From: Ctenosaura bakeri
Lineage: Eukaryota > Chordata > Lepidosauria > Squamata > Iguanidae
Assembly (NCBI GenBank): GCA_948474755.1
Contig: CAOLHI010001278.1
Span: 248,001 to 312,000, forward strand
DNA length: 64,000 bases
Direction of reading: 5' to 3'
The position numbers and the translations under genes are program-made. Under the pieces are notes generated by a model. The model worked only from the letters and a program-made list of their open reading frames with translations. It searched no databases and was not told the origin of the DNA. Positions 1 through 11,806 of the stretch are shown piece by piece; positions within the stretch are counted from its first letter, which is position 1; the number at the start of each line of letters is the position of its first letter.

Positions 1-1179
1 TTTTGGACAACATTTTCCTGGGATTTTAGGAACTGTTCTAGATCTTAGCACACATCTGTTTTGTTCTGGGGTTCATTTTATTATTATGTGCTACAGTGTT
101 GCCGCTGTTTTAAGCTTGGTTTTATTATGTGCGATTTCCATTCATAGATCAATTGATTGTATTATATATTTTAATGTATTACACACTGCCTGGAGCACAT
201 ATTAGTGAGCCTAAAAGTGCAAAATAAAAAATTAAATTTCCAGAAAGTCTAGAACAGTTTCTAATTTCACAAAAACTCCCTCCTGCTTTTAACATTTTAA
301 TGTCATCATAATGTTTTCTCAGGTAATGCTGGTTTATATTCACAATTGTCATGTTTAAGTTCCCTACATTGTACTAATATTTCTTCAAAGTTAGTGCCTT
401 TAAAGTTTAATTACCATTAAACTGGTAATCATGTGAAATATGACAAACAAAAGAAGAAATAAATAAAAATGTTCCCAGGATTAAATTAAAAAAAAAAAAG
501 CCAATGCATTTTAAGAGTCTAGCTTTTGATTCCTTCCCCACCCCAACTCTTTTTAATAAATTGAGTTACAAACTTTAGAAAAGTTAATTTTTGGGGGATT
601 GACATTTGAGTGATTTTTCCCTGCTAGACAGCATTATGTGTGAGAGTGACTTATTTTTCTTAGACTGAACCTTACCTTAGAAACTAAAGAAAGAGAGTAA
701 ATGAATCAATAAATCTGGAAATACCAGCATAGGAAGAAAGTAGGTATTTAAAACTGCAGAGACAAATTAAGAACATTTCTGCTCAAGAATCCAGCTCTGA
801 ACACAGTGTTGAGGAAGCTCTGCAGAATTCATTAACACGGAGAATGTTCACCATAGACAGTGTATAGGTTGCTGAACCAGACCCTAAATTTTTCCCAGGG
901 TGCATCTTTTCCACAGCTCATTGCGTGATGTCAGTGAAAAAACTTTCCCTAAACTTCCTGAAACAGTTACAAATGAATCACCAGAGACTGACCAGGACAC
1001 ACACGGAATATCTGGGGTGTCTGCCAAAGAGCATTCTTTTCTGGAGTCTGGTATCTCAATCTGTGTTTTATTTTTCTTAATTGGTATTACACAGTTTTTA
1101 AAGATTTACAAGCAGTGAGCTGAATAGCCAAAGTTAAAACTGATAGGAAGTATTTTATCATGTTGATGTAATTCCTTGA
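1..1179. other. AT-rich non-coding DNA, no gene seen
   Basis: This stretch is AT-rich with several A or T runs. I see no repeat family I can name and no exon-like reading frame. The frame at 900-1118 has no recognisable domain and no splice context, so I treat it as chance. Confidence 0.5.
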
Positions 1180-1402
1180 GACCCATTGTGGTGAAGTGGT
1201 TTGAGCTTTGGGCTACTACTGTGGAGTGCAGGGTTAAAACCCTGCTCAGCCATGGACAGCCATTGGGTGACCTGGGCAAATCACACTGTCTCAGCCTCAG
1301 AGGAAGACAAAGGCAGACCCCCTCCAAACAAATCTTGCTAAGATTTCACCTTGCGGTTGCCAGAAGTTGGAAATGATGTGAAAGCTTCACAACAATACAA
1401 TT
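1180..1402 (+). mobile_element. tRNA-headed SINE with BovB-type tail (Sauria-like)
   Basis: The left end reads like a tRNA head: an A-box-like segment around GTGAAGTGGTTTGAG, then a B-box-like GGGTTAAAACCC. A body follows that is shared with the other copies in this window (ATTGGGTGACCTGGGCAAATCACA, then CTCAGCCTCAGAGGAAG). The right end, GTTGGAAATGATGTGAA, is a diverged form of the tail AGTCGGAAATGACTTGAAGG that other copies keep. SINEs with a tRNA head and a BovB LINE tail are known in squamates. The copy is diverged and non-coding. Confidence 0.75.
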
Positions 1403-2713
1403 ACTTCCCCATCAGTTCATACTATTTCTACAAGGAAAAAAAAGCACTTCTTTAATCACACATGATTGAAAAAAATTCATTCTTCTCCAAAAAGCAACTC
1501 TCCGATCCACTTTAAAGATTAAATCTTATCAGTGGTTTGTATAATGAAGCATTTCATAATTAAGGCTTTAATCTGCTGAACAAAACTATTAGAACACAGG
1601 AGGCAACCAGCCCCTTTGTAATTAAAGGGAATTTTTCTATTGACTTCATTAGAAGAAGGGCTGTGCCCACAGACTGAATGTTATTGTTTTCCTAGGTTTT
1701 TTTTTTAAGTTGTTCTTAAGCTGGACACTTTCATCTTGCAGAAAAAAATGCCTTAAGTCTGACTGAAGGTACACCACCATTTTCCTTTCTTTTCACTTTT
1801 CCTTGCCTTACACTCCTTAGAGGAAAAGTAGGAGAGAAGCTGCTCACTTTTATGAGGACCAAAAAAAGAAAAAAAAAAAGCAAAATCAGAATGTGCTCCG
1901 AATCCACATTACAGTGTCCTTCCAAAACTCACTAGCTCTCTGCCCTTGGTCCCTAGTGTGTCCTGCTTTACAGAGGAAAGTCTTCTATTTTAAGGAGCTA
2001 GCAAAAGTGCAGTAGTCCTCCAGATGTTTTTTAACTTAACAGCTCCCATCAGCTTAGCTGGCATTGTCAGTGGTGAGCAATTGTAGGAACTGTGGCCAAA
2101 TTGTGCCTCAGGCCCCCTGAATCTGGGTAATGTAGTGTCAAGTTCTTCCAGGTAGAACTATGTCACATCCCCTCTCCTGTCTCCCAAACCACTTTTTACC
2201 CACTGTAGTCTCCCTCAGTATTCCATTTACTGGCTAGTGGAGAATGAGGAAAGGGAGAGAAGATCCAGCTCTGTTCCTATAGCTGGATGTACATATATGA
2301 AGCATCCTCTGGAACTTTGAGGGGCATAAGCTACACCTATGCCTGCATAAGTCATGGCGGAGGAGATTTGTCTATCCCTGGTCTATCTGAAGGGCAGTTA
2401 GATGGCAGTCCTCTATTTCAGGGGATACAGAGGCCACAGTTTCATGAGCTAGATGCAACCCTTGGCTACTGCCCAAGTAGCCTGTGGCAGCTCCTCCCAC
2501 TTTCTTCCATGCAATGTTTTTAGCAGCCCCTTCTCCCACAGTGACCCTGAACCACCCAAGGTTTCTGTTCTTCAGCTGTTAAAGGCAAGAACAAGCAGCA
2601 TTTCTGACTGGGATTGTTGGAAGGGAGGAAACTTTTGCTTCCACAAGAACCTGAAGCAGCAGGGTATCATGTTTTGCTACTTCCATGCTATGGATGGTGA
2701 TGGGGAAGCCTGC

Positions 2714-2768
<55 letters not shown>

Positions 2769-4538
2769 GTACAGTTTAAGACCATTAAACCATAAGGTAT
2801 CTGTCATAGAAAACTTGATAGAAGACCTAATCAATATAAAACAGACAAGGATAATAGGAATTCAAGAGTGATTTTTTTTTTTTAAAAGAAAACATGATAG
2901 ACTTAGGCCATTTTCTTACCTTACCCATCTCCATCATTGTCCCCTCTGTAACTGGCCAGCTACCTGCAGATGGGAACACAAATGACATGCACCTTCCTTG
3001 TGCAGTGCAGTAGGCCTCTTTCCTATGCTGCACTGGGGAAGGAAGCGCCTAGACTGCACTTCCATCTGTTGTGCACAGCCACTGGCAATGGGTGCATCAT
3101 GTGATCACGGGCCATGACTGGATTTTCCCCAGTAATGGAATATTCTGCAATTGTGACAGGTAGGGACATGTTCGCAGCTGGACTGCAGTGATGTTGTGCA
3201 AAAGCATGACTTGTGGACTGGCAGCAATGCGTCTGTATCATGGGACAGCAACGTCATGTGGAAATGGCCTTAGTACCAGTTAGTACAATTTAAAAAGGGA
3301 GACAAAAACCCCAAGTGTTACATATGTGTCTGAATCATAATTTTACAAATCTTAACAGCAAAGAAAAGGAACTTTGCAACCATTTCTGGTATACTTTTTT
3401 TAGTGTCTGCTAACAGATAAGCCAAGTACCATTCAGTGGATCTTCCAGGAAGTTTATTTAAGGGGGGTATAATTAGTCTTAATCTCTCATCTCTTTAAAA
3501 ATTACGAAATAAGAATGTTTGGCTTAGAGACTCTACTAATTCATCTCCACACAGACAAACACAATTTTGTAAGGGATTCACTAGAAATGACCATCCAGCA
3601 TAGCAGAAGGAGTGACATGAGCTCAAGCTTTAGTAAAAGCTCTATGATATCTAGAGATGGCTAGATTTCAGAGATGATCGAAAATGATGATGGGGAAATA
3701 GTTATCCTGGTTCACTGGAGAGGGAGGAATATTTCTCTTCCACTCCTTCAGCCAACCCATAGCAGTCTAGAGGGATCTGGGGCCAGAATCCTGCTGGTGC
3801 CCTATGCTCATGTAACCAAGGATTATGTAAGTATATGTGCTTTTGAATTTGTTGTACAAGGAAATATTCGATATCTCTTTGTACCCTGTGAAAGGTAATT
3901 TTACCCCATAGCCATTTACTGGTCAGGAAAAGCAGGGGGCAGCTATTTAGTGGTCAAGTGGGTTCAGGGGCATCAACGCAGCCTCCAACTGTACTTATGC
4001 AGCTGGGAGAAAAGGTTGGTATCACTCACTGGGATCTCCACTCACCCAATACCTTCCCCAGTCATGGAGATGCCATCCCATGCTGGAAAGCTGCCTTTTG
4101 TGAAGGTGGAAATAGTAACCCCATAAAAATGCATCAGAGGAACACTATACCTTGCCCCATGCAATCTAGGATCTTGCCTTGAGTATGCAGCAAATGGGAT
4201 GGCATCCCCCTGGGTCCGCTAAAAATTCCTCACTCCTGTTTTAAAACTCCTAACTATTGGGAAATATATATCTAGTTGTTTGATCCCAGAGTAGTAGTGA
4301 TAAATTTTGAAGTGGAGAAGGAACTCACAGTGACAGTATCCATATAGACACACCTTCCACCAAAGAGCAGAGCAGAACATCACATTTATTAGGAATACTG
4401 TGCACAATTATCTGGGAGTAAGCTGTATAGAACTCACTGGTGCCAGCTTCTGACTACAGAAAGTCAATAACAGCATAAAACATACTGGCCTAAATCCATT
4501 TGTTTGTCCTAGCTAGTGTTGCCCTAAGAGGTGGGGGA
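1403..4538. other. Non-coding DNA with degenerate repeat remnants
   Basis: No gene is seen. A short remnant around 2010-2100 (CCTCCAGATGTTTT then CAGCTCCCATCAGC) resembles the widespread reptile hAT-type ends that read 'tggactacaactcccatc'. The piece at 4402-4445 (GGGAGTAAGCTGTATAGAACTCA) resembles another ancient repeat also met near 44.8 and 58.0 kb. The rest is unassigned. Confidence 0.4.
2714..2767. repeat. (CTAT)n microsatellite
   Basis: About thirteen uninterrupted copies of the tetranucleotide CTAT. The open frame running through it (SIYL repeats) is a by-product of the repeat. Confidence 0.97.
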
Positions 4539-5330
4539 TGTTGGGGTCCATCCTCAATGCTATTGTTACCCTAGAATTTGGGGGCATTATAGTTCAAAGG
4601 GGAGGGTAATGGCAGAATCTTTTCACCAATATATACTAGTACTAACTGGAGAGAAGGCTCCAGTTAAGGTATTTTATTTGAACTGAAAAAATATGAGAAA
4701 TTACATACTGTACAGAACCATACATGGCTATTGGAAAGTGAGGCAGGAAAGGTTGGATAGAGAGAGATTAGGAGTGGAAGGTGTGACAGTTACCAGTCTT
4801 GAAGAAGGAGGTGACAGAGGAGGGGCTCAGACAGTGTCTGAGGACAATATGGAGTAATGGCAGTCTGGGACACTATCTGCCATGTGTCACATACTGCATA
4901 CTATGTACTACAATGAGCTGGGGTTGAAGCTAAAATTTTTATACCTTATTTCATGCCCTGAAGGGATGCATTCACAAAGCTGTAATGGCTTTCCCATGGG
5001 ACAGACAAAGCGGTCTGGAATGGGCTGATTGCTTTAATGCCAGAGTGACAAAACATTAATGGGATTCATAACAGTCTCTTAATGTTTTGTCAGGTAGGGT
5101 GAACAGGGAAGGTCTCCATAGAGTAAGATTGAGGGATGGTCTCTGATTGCTTTATCTGGGCAGTTTTTTCCATTGTGTTCAAAAATGCAAAGAGCCTGAA
5201 GAGATGAGGAATTAGCACAAACCCATCAGTGTCAGAATTTTCCACATAGTCTTGCCTGGACTTTCCCACCATCATAACCTTAAACACGTTTTCAGTGAGC
5301 GTGACCCTGATCAGGTTCTCTGGTCATTAA
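4539..5330 (-). mobile_element. LTR-like dispersed repeat, copy 1 (probable solo LTR)
   Basis: This block aligns by eye, in the same orientation and over about 0.8 kb, with 50754-51530. Both begin (T)GTTGGGGTCC-like and share GGATAGAGAGAGATTAGG-like and CCAGAGTGACAAAA segments. Read on the minus strand it has a TATA-like GTATAAAAAT near 4940 and, about 265 bp downstream, an AATAAA signal near 4673. That is the layout of a retroviral-type LTR (U3 promoter, R, poly(A) signal). No internal gag/pol region is attached. The right boundary is approximate and I could not define a target duplication. Confidence 0.5.
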
Positions 5331-5851
5331 TAAGTCCAATTTATGAAAATTGCATATCTCCCAGTAGCGATCACAGAGTACGGTAAGACTAGAGTAAACC
5401 CATTAATATTTCACAGATATATTAAAATTGTGACACGCATTGCATAGCAACGTCAGAGTGTGGTCAAAAGGGTGCAGCCAGGCAACAAGAGGGCAAACAT
5501 TTATGAGGGGGAACACACAAAACCAATTTAATCAGAGAACCCTTGAAATCTATGTACTTTTAGGAAAATTTGTGGGGGAGAAATCAAACAAAACAACAAT
5601 ACCAAATGGATCTGTGGGGAAGGGCAAGAGTCCATCCCTTCCTCTCCTCCCATAGTAGCCGAGTTAACTGTATGCAAACTATCTTTGTACTTTGAACTCA
5701 GTATACAGAAACAGATGTAAGAGGAGGACAAAGAGGGAAAGTGGGAATTGGGGAGAGAAATTGGGACATTTTCAAAGCAGCAGAGAAAGTGGGACAACAA
5801 AGGATTTACTGGGGCAGTCCTTGATAAAGTGGAATAGTTAGGGGGTATGAT

Positions 5852-6041
5852 AGAGGCAGTGTAGTGTAGTGGTTTGAGTATTGGAGTGTGATGCTGGAGA
5901 TTGGGTTTGATTCCCTGCTTGTACATGGAAACCCACTGGGTGACTTTGGGAGCATCGCATACTCTCAGCCTCAGAGAACCCATGATAGGTTCACCTTAGG
6001 GTCACCATAAGTCAGAAACAACTTGAAGGCACACAACAAAG
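5852..6041 (+). mobile_element. tRNA-headed SINE with BovB-type tail (Sauria-like)
   Basis: The copy runs from the tRNA-like head (GTGTAGTGGTTTGAGTATTGG, B-box-like GGTTTGATTCCC) through the shared body CCCACTGGGTGACTTTGGG to the tail AGTCAGAAACAACTTGAAGG and a CACACAACAAA end. It is one of the better preserved copies. The 151-codon minus-strand frame overlapping it is chance. Confidence 0.85.
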
Positions 6042-6273
6042 ATAGTTAAATCATTTGGAGCTTATACACGTGTTGATTTACCAGCTTCTCATTACTTCAA
6101 TGAGTGTGTTCTAGTTGGAATGAAGAGGTAGATTTAGGACCCTGAGTTTTAACAAAATATCTCCATGAAGTGCAAAGGCAGTCTTTAGCTGTTAATTGTA
6201 TATGCAAAGAATCTTGCAATGGAGTGTTAAGATTTAACATGCAAGTATAAAGTGGAAAGTCCATCAGAAAACA

Positions 6274-6326
6274 GAAAGAAAGAAAGAAAGAAAGAAAGAA
6301 AGGAAGGAAGGAAGGAAGGAAGAAAG
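6274..6326. repeat. (GAAA)n/(GGAA)n microsatellite
   Basis: A purine-only compound repeat: about seven GAAA units followed by about five GGAA units. Confidence 0.95.
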
Positions 6327-6670
6327 ATGTATTATTTTTTTCATTTTCTGAGTTTATATCTTATTATTTGTTATTATTATGACCCCCTTCTTTGAATTCA
6401 TGTGTTTAGGAATTAGACAGAAGCAAAGTAGAACTTTGTTTATAGAAATGTATCTGCAGAAATGAGTTAAGTTCATGAAGTACTGTCATCAAAAAGGTAT
6501 GTGAAACTGGGTTTTTTTTTGAAAAAAGGAATTCTTAGCCTCCCATTCTCTGTTTACCTTCCATAAATATTACAAGTCACCAAAAGAAGTCTGTATTCAT
6601 ATATATGAATTTGTGTATATGTGAATACAGAGAAAGCAAGTGAGTGAGCAAAGGAACCAAACAGAAATGT

Positions 6671-6872
6671 GGCCATTTCCACACTACACTGTTATTGTGC
6701 TTTTATTCTACTTTCAAGATCCTATGGAATCCTGGGGTGTGCAGTTTAGGGAGAGGCATTTAGAATTCTCAGCCAGAGAGCTCTTTGGCCTCAGTAAACT
6801 ACAAACCCCAGAATTCCTAAGGATGTTGAAAGTGGAATAATAGCACTATAACAGTGTGGTGCAGAAATGGCC
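6671..6872. mobile_element. Foldback MITE, palindromic family, copy 1
   Basis: The element starts GGCCATTTCCACACTA and ends as its reverse complement, GCAGAAATGGCC. Nearly the whole 202 bp is one inverted repeat: the left arm TGTGCTTTTATTC...TATGGAATCCTGGGG is mirrored by CCCCAGAATTCCTAAGGATG...GGAATAATAGCAC. At least seven recognisable copies occur in this window (10.3, 31.4, 34.9, 39.0, 40.4 and 42.2 kb besides this one), plus a related longer subfamily near 15-16 and 41 kb. It is non-autonomous with no transposase. Three copies show 3-bp AT-only flanking duplications (TAA, AAA, ATT), which suggests the PIF/Harbinger group but does not prove it. Confidence 0.8.
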
Positions 6873-7072
6873 ACAGACTTGAGTTTCATTTTGGAATATA
6901 ATATATTCAACAGCTACAGAAGTGTGATCCCCTCACTCTTTTTCCTCTCTCTAATGCGGCTGCAGATTAAGTTGAGATCTTGTTTTCTCTTGATTTCTCT
7001 ACTCTTGACTATAACAATATTGCTATTATCAACAACAAAGATTGGCATGAGAATTTTACTGGACCAGACAAA

Positions 7073-7537
7073 GGCCCTTTCCACACCAGCCTATTAAAAC
7101 GGTGCAGAGCGACCTCCAACGGAGGTCTTCTGCACCGTAGAGTGGACTGGGGCAGACTACTTTTCGTAGTTCCGCACCTCAGTCCGCTCCGGAGCGACCG
7201 GAACTGGTTGCGCAGTATGCTTTTTAAACCTCTTTTAAGAGGTTTTTTAAAAGTACAGAGTGCGTGACCCCGTGTTGCTCCATTGCCGCTCTCCGGTGCA
7301 GATTTGCAGGCGAGCACTAGTGCGTGCCTGCAGATCTGCCAGGGGCGGGCTTTACGCTGGCGAGCTTCTCCGGTTGGTGGAGAGCCTCCACCAACCAGAA
7401 GCCGCCATTTTGGACACCGGAGCAGTGCGAAGCGACAAGCTCGCACTGCTCCTTGTCCCTACGGACTCGCCTGGATGCTGAAGAAGTCCGGTGAGTCCCG
7501 TTTTTGCGTGCTTCCTTTCCCACGTGCAGAAAGGGCC
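7073..7537. mobile_element. GC-rich MITE made of consecutive hairpins
   Basis: The ends are GGCCCTTTCCACAC on the left and GTGCAGAAAGGGCC on the right, flanked by AAA at 7070-7072 and 7538-7540. The interior is tiled by about seven successive inverted repeats. Clear ones are 7101-7136 (GGTGCAGA.../...TTCTGCACC), 7298-7338 (GCAGATTTGCAGGC / GCCTGCAGATCTGC around the palindrome GCACTAGTGC), 7364-7402 (GGTTGGTGGA / TCCACCAACC), and 7419-7452 (GGAGCAGTGCGA / TCGCACTGCTCC). Others lie at about 7140-7190, 7206-7270 and 7462-7500. GC content is far above the flanks. Overlapping reading frames on both strands follow from the inverted repeats and show no transposase motif. Confidence 0.75.
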
Positions 7538-7796
7538 AAAATTTCAATCTAGTCCAGAATTCTGTTCGCACTTTGCCCAACCAGTCACCCAAGCGAAGCC
7601 CACATGTTGGCCATGAGACTAATAGAACTCTCTTGATCATATTCCTTAATAAACGAGTTAAAGAAAGGATTCTTAAAACTCTTTCTTAACTTGCCGCATG
7701 ATTTTTGTAATTGCCAACTGATTTGCAAAGACTGCAGGTAAAGGTGTCTGGATTTGTCTCAAATATAACAACTCTACACTGCACCTGAGGGATTAA

Positions 7797-8005
7797 ATCC
7801 CCTAAAACACCAGATCCCATTTGATCTTGGAAGCTAAGTGGGGTCAGTCCTGTTTAATACTTGGGTGGGAGACTGCCAATGAATGCCAAGTGATATAGCC
7901 TACATTTCAAAGTAAGGAAGTGAGTATTCCTTGCCTAAGAAAACCCTGTAAAATTCATGTGGTCACCACAAGTCAACAGGCAACTTGAAGGCATATATAC
8001 ATATA
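7797..8005 (+). mobile_element. 5S rRNA-headed SINE, copy 1
   Basis: The first about 100 bp follow 5S rRNA: CACCAGATCCCATTTGATCTT, then GGAAGCTAAGTGGGGTCAG and CTTGGGTGGGAGACTGCC, which cover the internal promoter region of a 5S gene. The sequence continues into a body (CCTTGCCTAAGAAAACCCT) and a tail (AGTCAACAGGCAACTTGAAGG) of BovB type. It is therefore a retroposon with a 5S-type pol III head and not a 5S rRNA gene. 5S-headed SINEs (SINE3 class) are known in fish and reptiles. The copy is diverged; its 3' tail runs into an AT-rich segment. Confidence 0.85.
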
Positions 8006-8344
8006 CACTGCATCTCCACATCACCACATAGCAATGCTGTTATATCATTTATTATTACCACCATTATTTTTACTACTGCTAGAGCAGCTAACAATCTACA
8101 CGTATTTGTAATCTATGCTTTTAACATTTATCTACAGTTACAACTCTAGAATTACAAAGACATAGCCATCAGTATGCCAATAGACATTGTAGCATCTTTT
8201 AGACTGACTGTGCAAAAGAAGTTTGTAGCATAAGCTTTTGTAGTCTCAGCATTTTTAATTTTTTAAAAAAAGCTATATGAAAAGGAATCAAACATAATGC
8301 TTACCTATATTTTTGCCTGCTTAAGTAGGAGAGGTAGCTCTAAT

Positions 8345-9030
8345 GCAGTTCTCCCTCCACATTCACGGGTTTGAGACTCATGGATTTGAGTATTCGTGAG
8401 TGGCTTGCCTCTCCCATTCCCTCCTCCCATTCCCTAATGCAGGGAGAAGACTATGTCTCTTGGCTTCCCTGCCAGCTATGATGGCAGCAGCTGGTGGGAG
8501 AGTGAAGTGGGGGGGGGTCTCCTCCACCCAGCTCCCCTTCCATGCAGCTGAGGGCTCCATCTTGCCCAGGGTGGGTGGCAGAGGGAAGTGGGGAGAGCAA
8601 TCTCGCACTCCCTACTCTGTTCCTCTGTGCCACCAGAGGGTGGCAGAGGAACTGGAAAGGGTGATCTTGTCCTCCTGGCATGCCGCCCATGCAATCGCCC
8701 AGAGACAGATGGGAGAAGGATGTGGGGAGTGTGATCTCACCCTCCCCACTCTTCTCTGGCCTGCTGCCAGCGTGATCTTGCCTGGGGCAGGTGGGAGAAG
8801 AATAGGGGGAGCGTGATCTAACTCTCCCCTCTATTTTCCAGTCCACCACTGGCGTGATCCTGCCCGAGGCAGGTGGGAGAGGGATGCCGGGAGGGCTATC
8901 TTGTCCCTGGTGCTCTCCTGGGCAGGGGGCCCAGGGAAGGGAGAATGTCACTGGGGGAAATTATTTCCATTTTTTCTTTCTTTCATGGGGGTTCTCGCAC
9001 CTAACCCCCATGAATGTGGAGGGCCTACTG
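8345..9030. mobile_element. Mariner/Tigger-like non-autonomous element with internal GC-rich tandem repeats
   Basis: The left end (CAGTTCTCCCTCCACATTCA) and right end (ATGAATGTGGAGGGCCTACTG followed by TA) are inverted repeats matching those of the element at 12439-12792. The interior at about 8540-8900 consists of diverged GC-rich units of roughly 80 bp, each containing GTGATCTTGCC-like and GGTGGGAGA-like segments. The long overlapping reading frames on both strands come from these repeats. No transposase is present. The left TA is altered to TG. Confidence 0.65.
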
Positions 9031-10286
9031 TATTCATTCATATGGCTTGTTTTGACTTAAAGTGAATGGCTTTGAAATGTGAACCTTCTATCTTTGGGAT
9101 TTTAGACCTAATATCTAAAGCTGTCCAATCCAGGTTTTAAATGTTTGCAAATAAATAAGAAATGAAGTGCTCTACTCTTCATATTTTCTGGGTGCCATAA
9201 ATGCATTTCACAGGCTGAATTTGGAGAGGTTGTTAGTTCAATCTGATAAAGAGTCTTTGTGGGAATTCTTCTTCACTTCCACATCCAAGACTTATGAATG
9301 TTGCTTTCAGACTTCCTTATTGCCCCAGTGGCTGAAGAGAAAGCGGATCCAACTCACATGTGGTTCACAATTTCCTAGCGAATAACTGCAGCCTCCTAAC
9401 TCCTTAAGCATTTTTATGACTGGAAGTTGTTGCTTTTTTTAAAAAAATCACTTATAGTGATTATTTTGAAATATGTAAGCATTAGGGGTAGATTTAAGGG
9501 GAAAAGTTTGACTTGAACCTTAATGTTGCAGTTATGCACCTGGGAACTATAAACTATTTGCTGGAGTCGAGGTAAGGAGGTTAGTCTCTTACTAAAATAA
9601 ATATAATAAAATGATGTCAATCTCTTAAATTTCTGAGCTTTGACTGTGCACTCACCATGCCAAAAAGTACATTTTTTCTTTTGTAAGTGCATTGTCCCTC
9701 ATCACTATACATACATGCTTCTAAAACATACTTTCCCATCATCTGACAATATGTGTCTCAGATGATGGTGAAGCAATCCTGGAAACATAGAGGCTTCCAA
9801 AATATACTTTCACATCATTTGTGGCAAAGGCTGGAGTCCTTTCGGTAGCTGATGCTGATGCCAAACCGGGTTACGCCAGTATAAGTATCTGAGATATTGT
9901 AAATGGGAACATCTAATACTGTTTTCACCCGTTCTGTTCAAAGCCAGCTGGGTGGCTGTGGGCTGCAGCTCTGGGCATGGATTGGCTCTAGATCTGTGCC
10001 CAGGTGTTGTCCAACCACCCTTGTACGACTGGGAAAGAAGGGACAGATATTGCTGGGAGGAGGCAATGGATCCCTATTCTTTTCCAAGGGCAGATGAATG
10101 GTGACTAAGTAGCTTTCCTCTCCATCACCAATCAGTGGACAGGGATGGAGTCTGGCTGTGGGTTTTCTTTGTGTGCTTTTGAGCACTCAGTAAGTATGCT
10201 TGCAGACATTTACACTCTGCCAGAAGTTCTATTGCATTTTGGCCAGTAGGTGTGTGAGATGCTTCTTAAGTAGTTTTGGAAAATAT
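9031..10286. other. Non-coding DNA, no gene seen
   Basis: Mostly unassigned sequence. Two related short segments at about 9720 and 9800 (AAAACATACTTTCCCATCATCTG and AAAATATACTTTCACATCATTTG) are a local diverged duplication. No exon or RNA gene is recognisable. Confidence 0.4.
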
Positions 10287-10486
10287 GGCTGTTTCCTCAT
10301 TTCACAGTTATAGTGCTATTATTCCATTTTCAACATCCTGTGGGATTCTGGGGTTTGTAGTTTCCTGAGGCCAAAGAGTTCTCTGGCTGAGAATTCTAAA
10401 TGCCCCTGCTTAAACTGCAAACTCAGGATTCCATAGGATGTTGAAAGTGGAATAATAGCACTATACCAATGTAGTGCAGAAATGGC
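10287..10486. mobile_element. Foldback MITE, palindromic family, copy 2
   Basis: Arms ATAGTGCTATTATTCCATTT...CTGGGGTTTGTAGTTT and AAACTGCAAACTCAGG...GGAATAATAGCACTATA are mirror images, as in the 6671-6872 copy. The left terminus is altered (GGCTGTTTCC); the right terminus GCAGAAATGGCC is intact. Confidence 0.8.
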
Positions 10487-11612
10487 CTCAGTCTGTGGAA
10501 GGAGGAGTTTGCAGAGTTTTGTGGGATAGCCCTACCCTCCAAGGCTACTGAGCCTTGTGGCCAAGTCCCCATGTTAATGCCTTTAGTGTGAAGAGGAAAT
10601 TTTCTATGAGCATACTAAAATCCATGTGTGGAATCCCTTCTTGTGTGTTCTGAAAGCTTTACCTGTAGGGTGTGTTGATGGCAGAGGTGAAGCAAATCCA
10701 CACAACATTCTTGTGCATTTTTGGAATGTGTAGGGGGAGTCTTCTGAACCTCCTACTTTTAAAGTTAAAATGACATTAAGAAACAGCCCAGCGGTTTTGC
10801 ATGTGTTCTCTTTCAATGTAATTTGGGGGAAAGAATAATGTTTTACTAGACTGGAGTAGAAATGGAAGAGACTGTTTTTGTAAAAAGTTTTGCTTTCTGT
10901 AAAACCTTTTGTTGATCATGTATCTGTCATTGTGATATCATCCCTGTAGTTACATGGTCAACAACGATGGATCACAAAGCCAGAAAGAACTTTCTTTTTT
11001 TAAAAAAAAAATAAAAATAAAATAATTGAATCAGAGAGTTGGAAGTTGCTGCAAGAGTCAGCTAGTTGGAGCGTTACTCTAAATGGCTGCCAGTCCTTGA
11101 CAAATTTCCAGGCGAAAAAAGCAATTGTAGTAGATGAACACAAATATGGTGCTACAGGTCTGTGGCATAATAGGAACAAAAAGTGCTGGTCCAGCACATC
11201 AGATAGCCTAAGAGGCATTGATCTAGTCCAACCCACTGCCAGTACAGGAATCTATAACTAAAGAATCCTAGCTAGGAAACCATCAAACCTCTCTTTAAGA
11301 ATCACCAGGAGAGTTTGATAAATGATGCCAAAACTGTTGCTATGAGAAATGTGAGCAGGAGTATATCTGTGGACTGGAAAAGTGGCACAGGGAACGCACT
11401 TCACTTTCAACCTTTCTCCATGGTGAAATACTAAATAAGATCATCTCTGCTGTAAAAGTTGAGAGTAAATTTACTCAAAAGCTTTTGTTTCCATTTAGTC
11501 ATTAATGCCATTTTGAATTAAGAACACTTTCAACAAAAAAGTAGACCCTATGTTATTAGCTCAAGAGGTAGGGAAATTTTTCTGTGAAGACTAATGTAAA
11601 AAAAAAAAATGC
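10487..11612. other. Non-coding DNA, no gene seen
   Basis: No named repeat or gene. An A/T run lies at about 10990-11025. The segment around 11160-11290 (AGCACATCAGATAGCCTAAG, then ATCTAGTCCAACCCACTGCC) looks like an old LINE-end remnant, but I cannot place it. Confidence 0.35.
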
Positions 11613-11806
11613 TGTTGTGTTGTGTGCCTTCAAGTCATTTCCAACTTCTGGTGACCCTAAGGCAAACCTATCATGGGGTTTTCTGGGGTGAATGTATGAT
11701 CTGCTCAAGGTCACCCAGTGGGTTTCCATGGACAAACTGAGAACAAAACTCTGGTCTGTGGAATTGTAGTCCAGTGTTCAAACCATTATACCATGCTCAC
11801 TGTCAT
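11613..11806 (-). mobile_element. tRNA-headed SINE with BovB-type tail, reverse copy
   Basis: Read on the minus strand the copy is nearly full length. On the plus strand it starts at the tail (TGTGTGCCTTCAAGTCATTT), passes the body (AAGGTCACCCAGTGGGTTTCC) and ends at the tRNA-like head (GTTCAAACCATTATACCATG). Confidence 0.85.

Noticed and set aside
2453..2779. A protein with SIYL repeats
   Set aside because: It is a translation of the (CTAT)n microsatellite.
5528..5983. A 151-codon minus-strand frame as a gene
   Set aside because: It overlaps a SINE, has no recognisable domain, and its composition is that of non-coding DNA.
7797..7900. A functional 5S rRNA gene
   Set aside because: The 5S match stops before the 3' end and runs into a SINE body and tail; the 55284 copy shows the same fusion.
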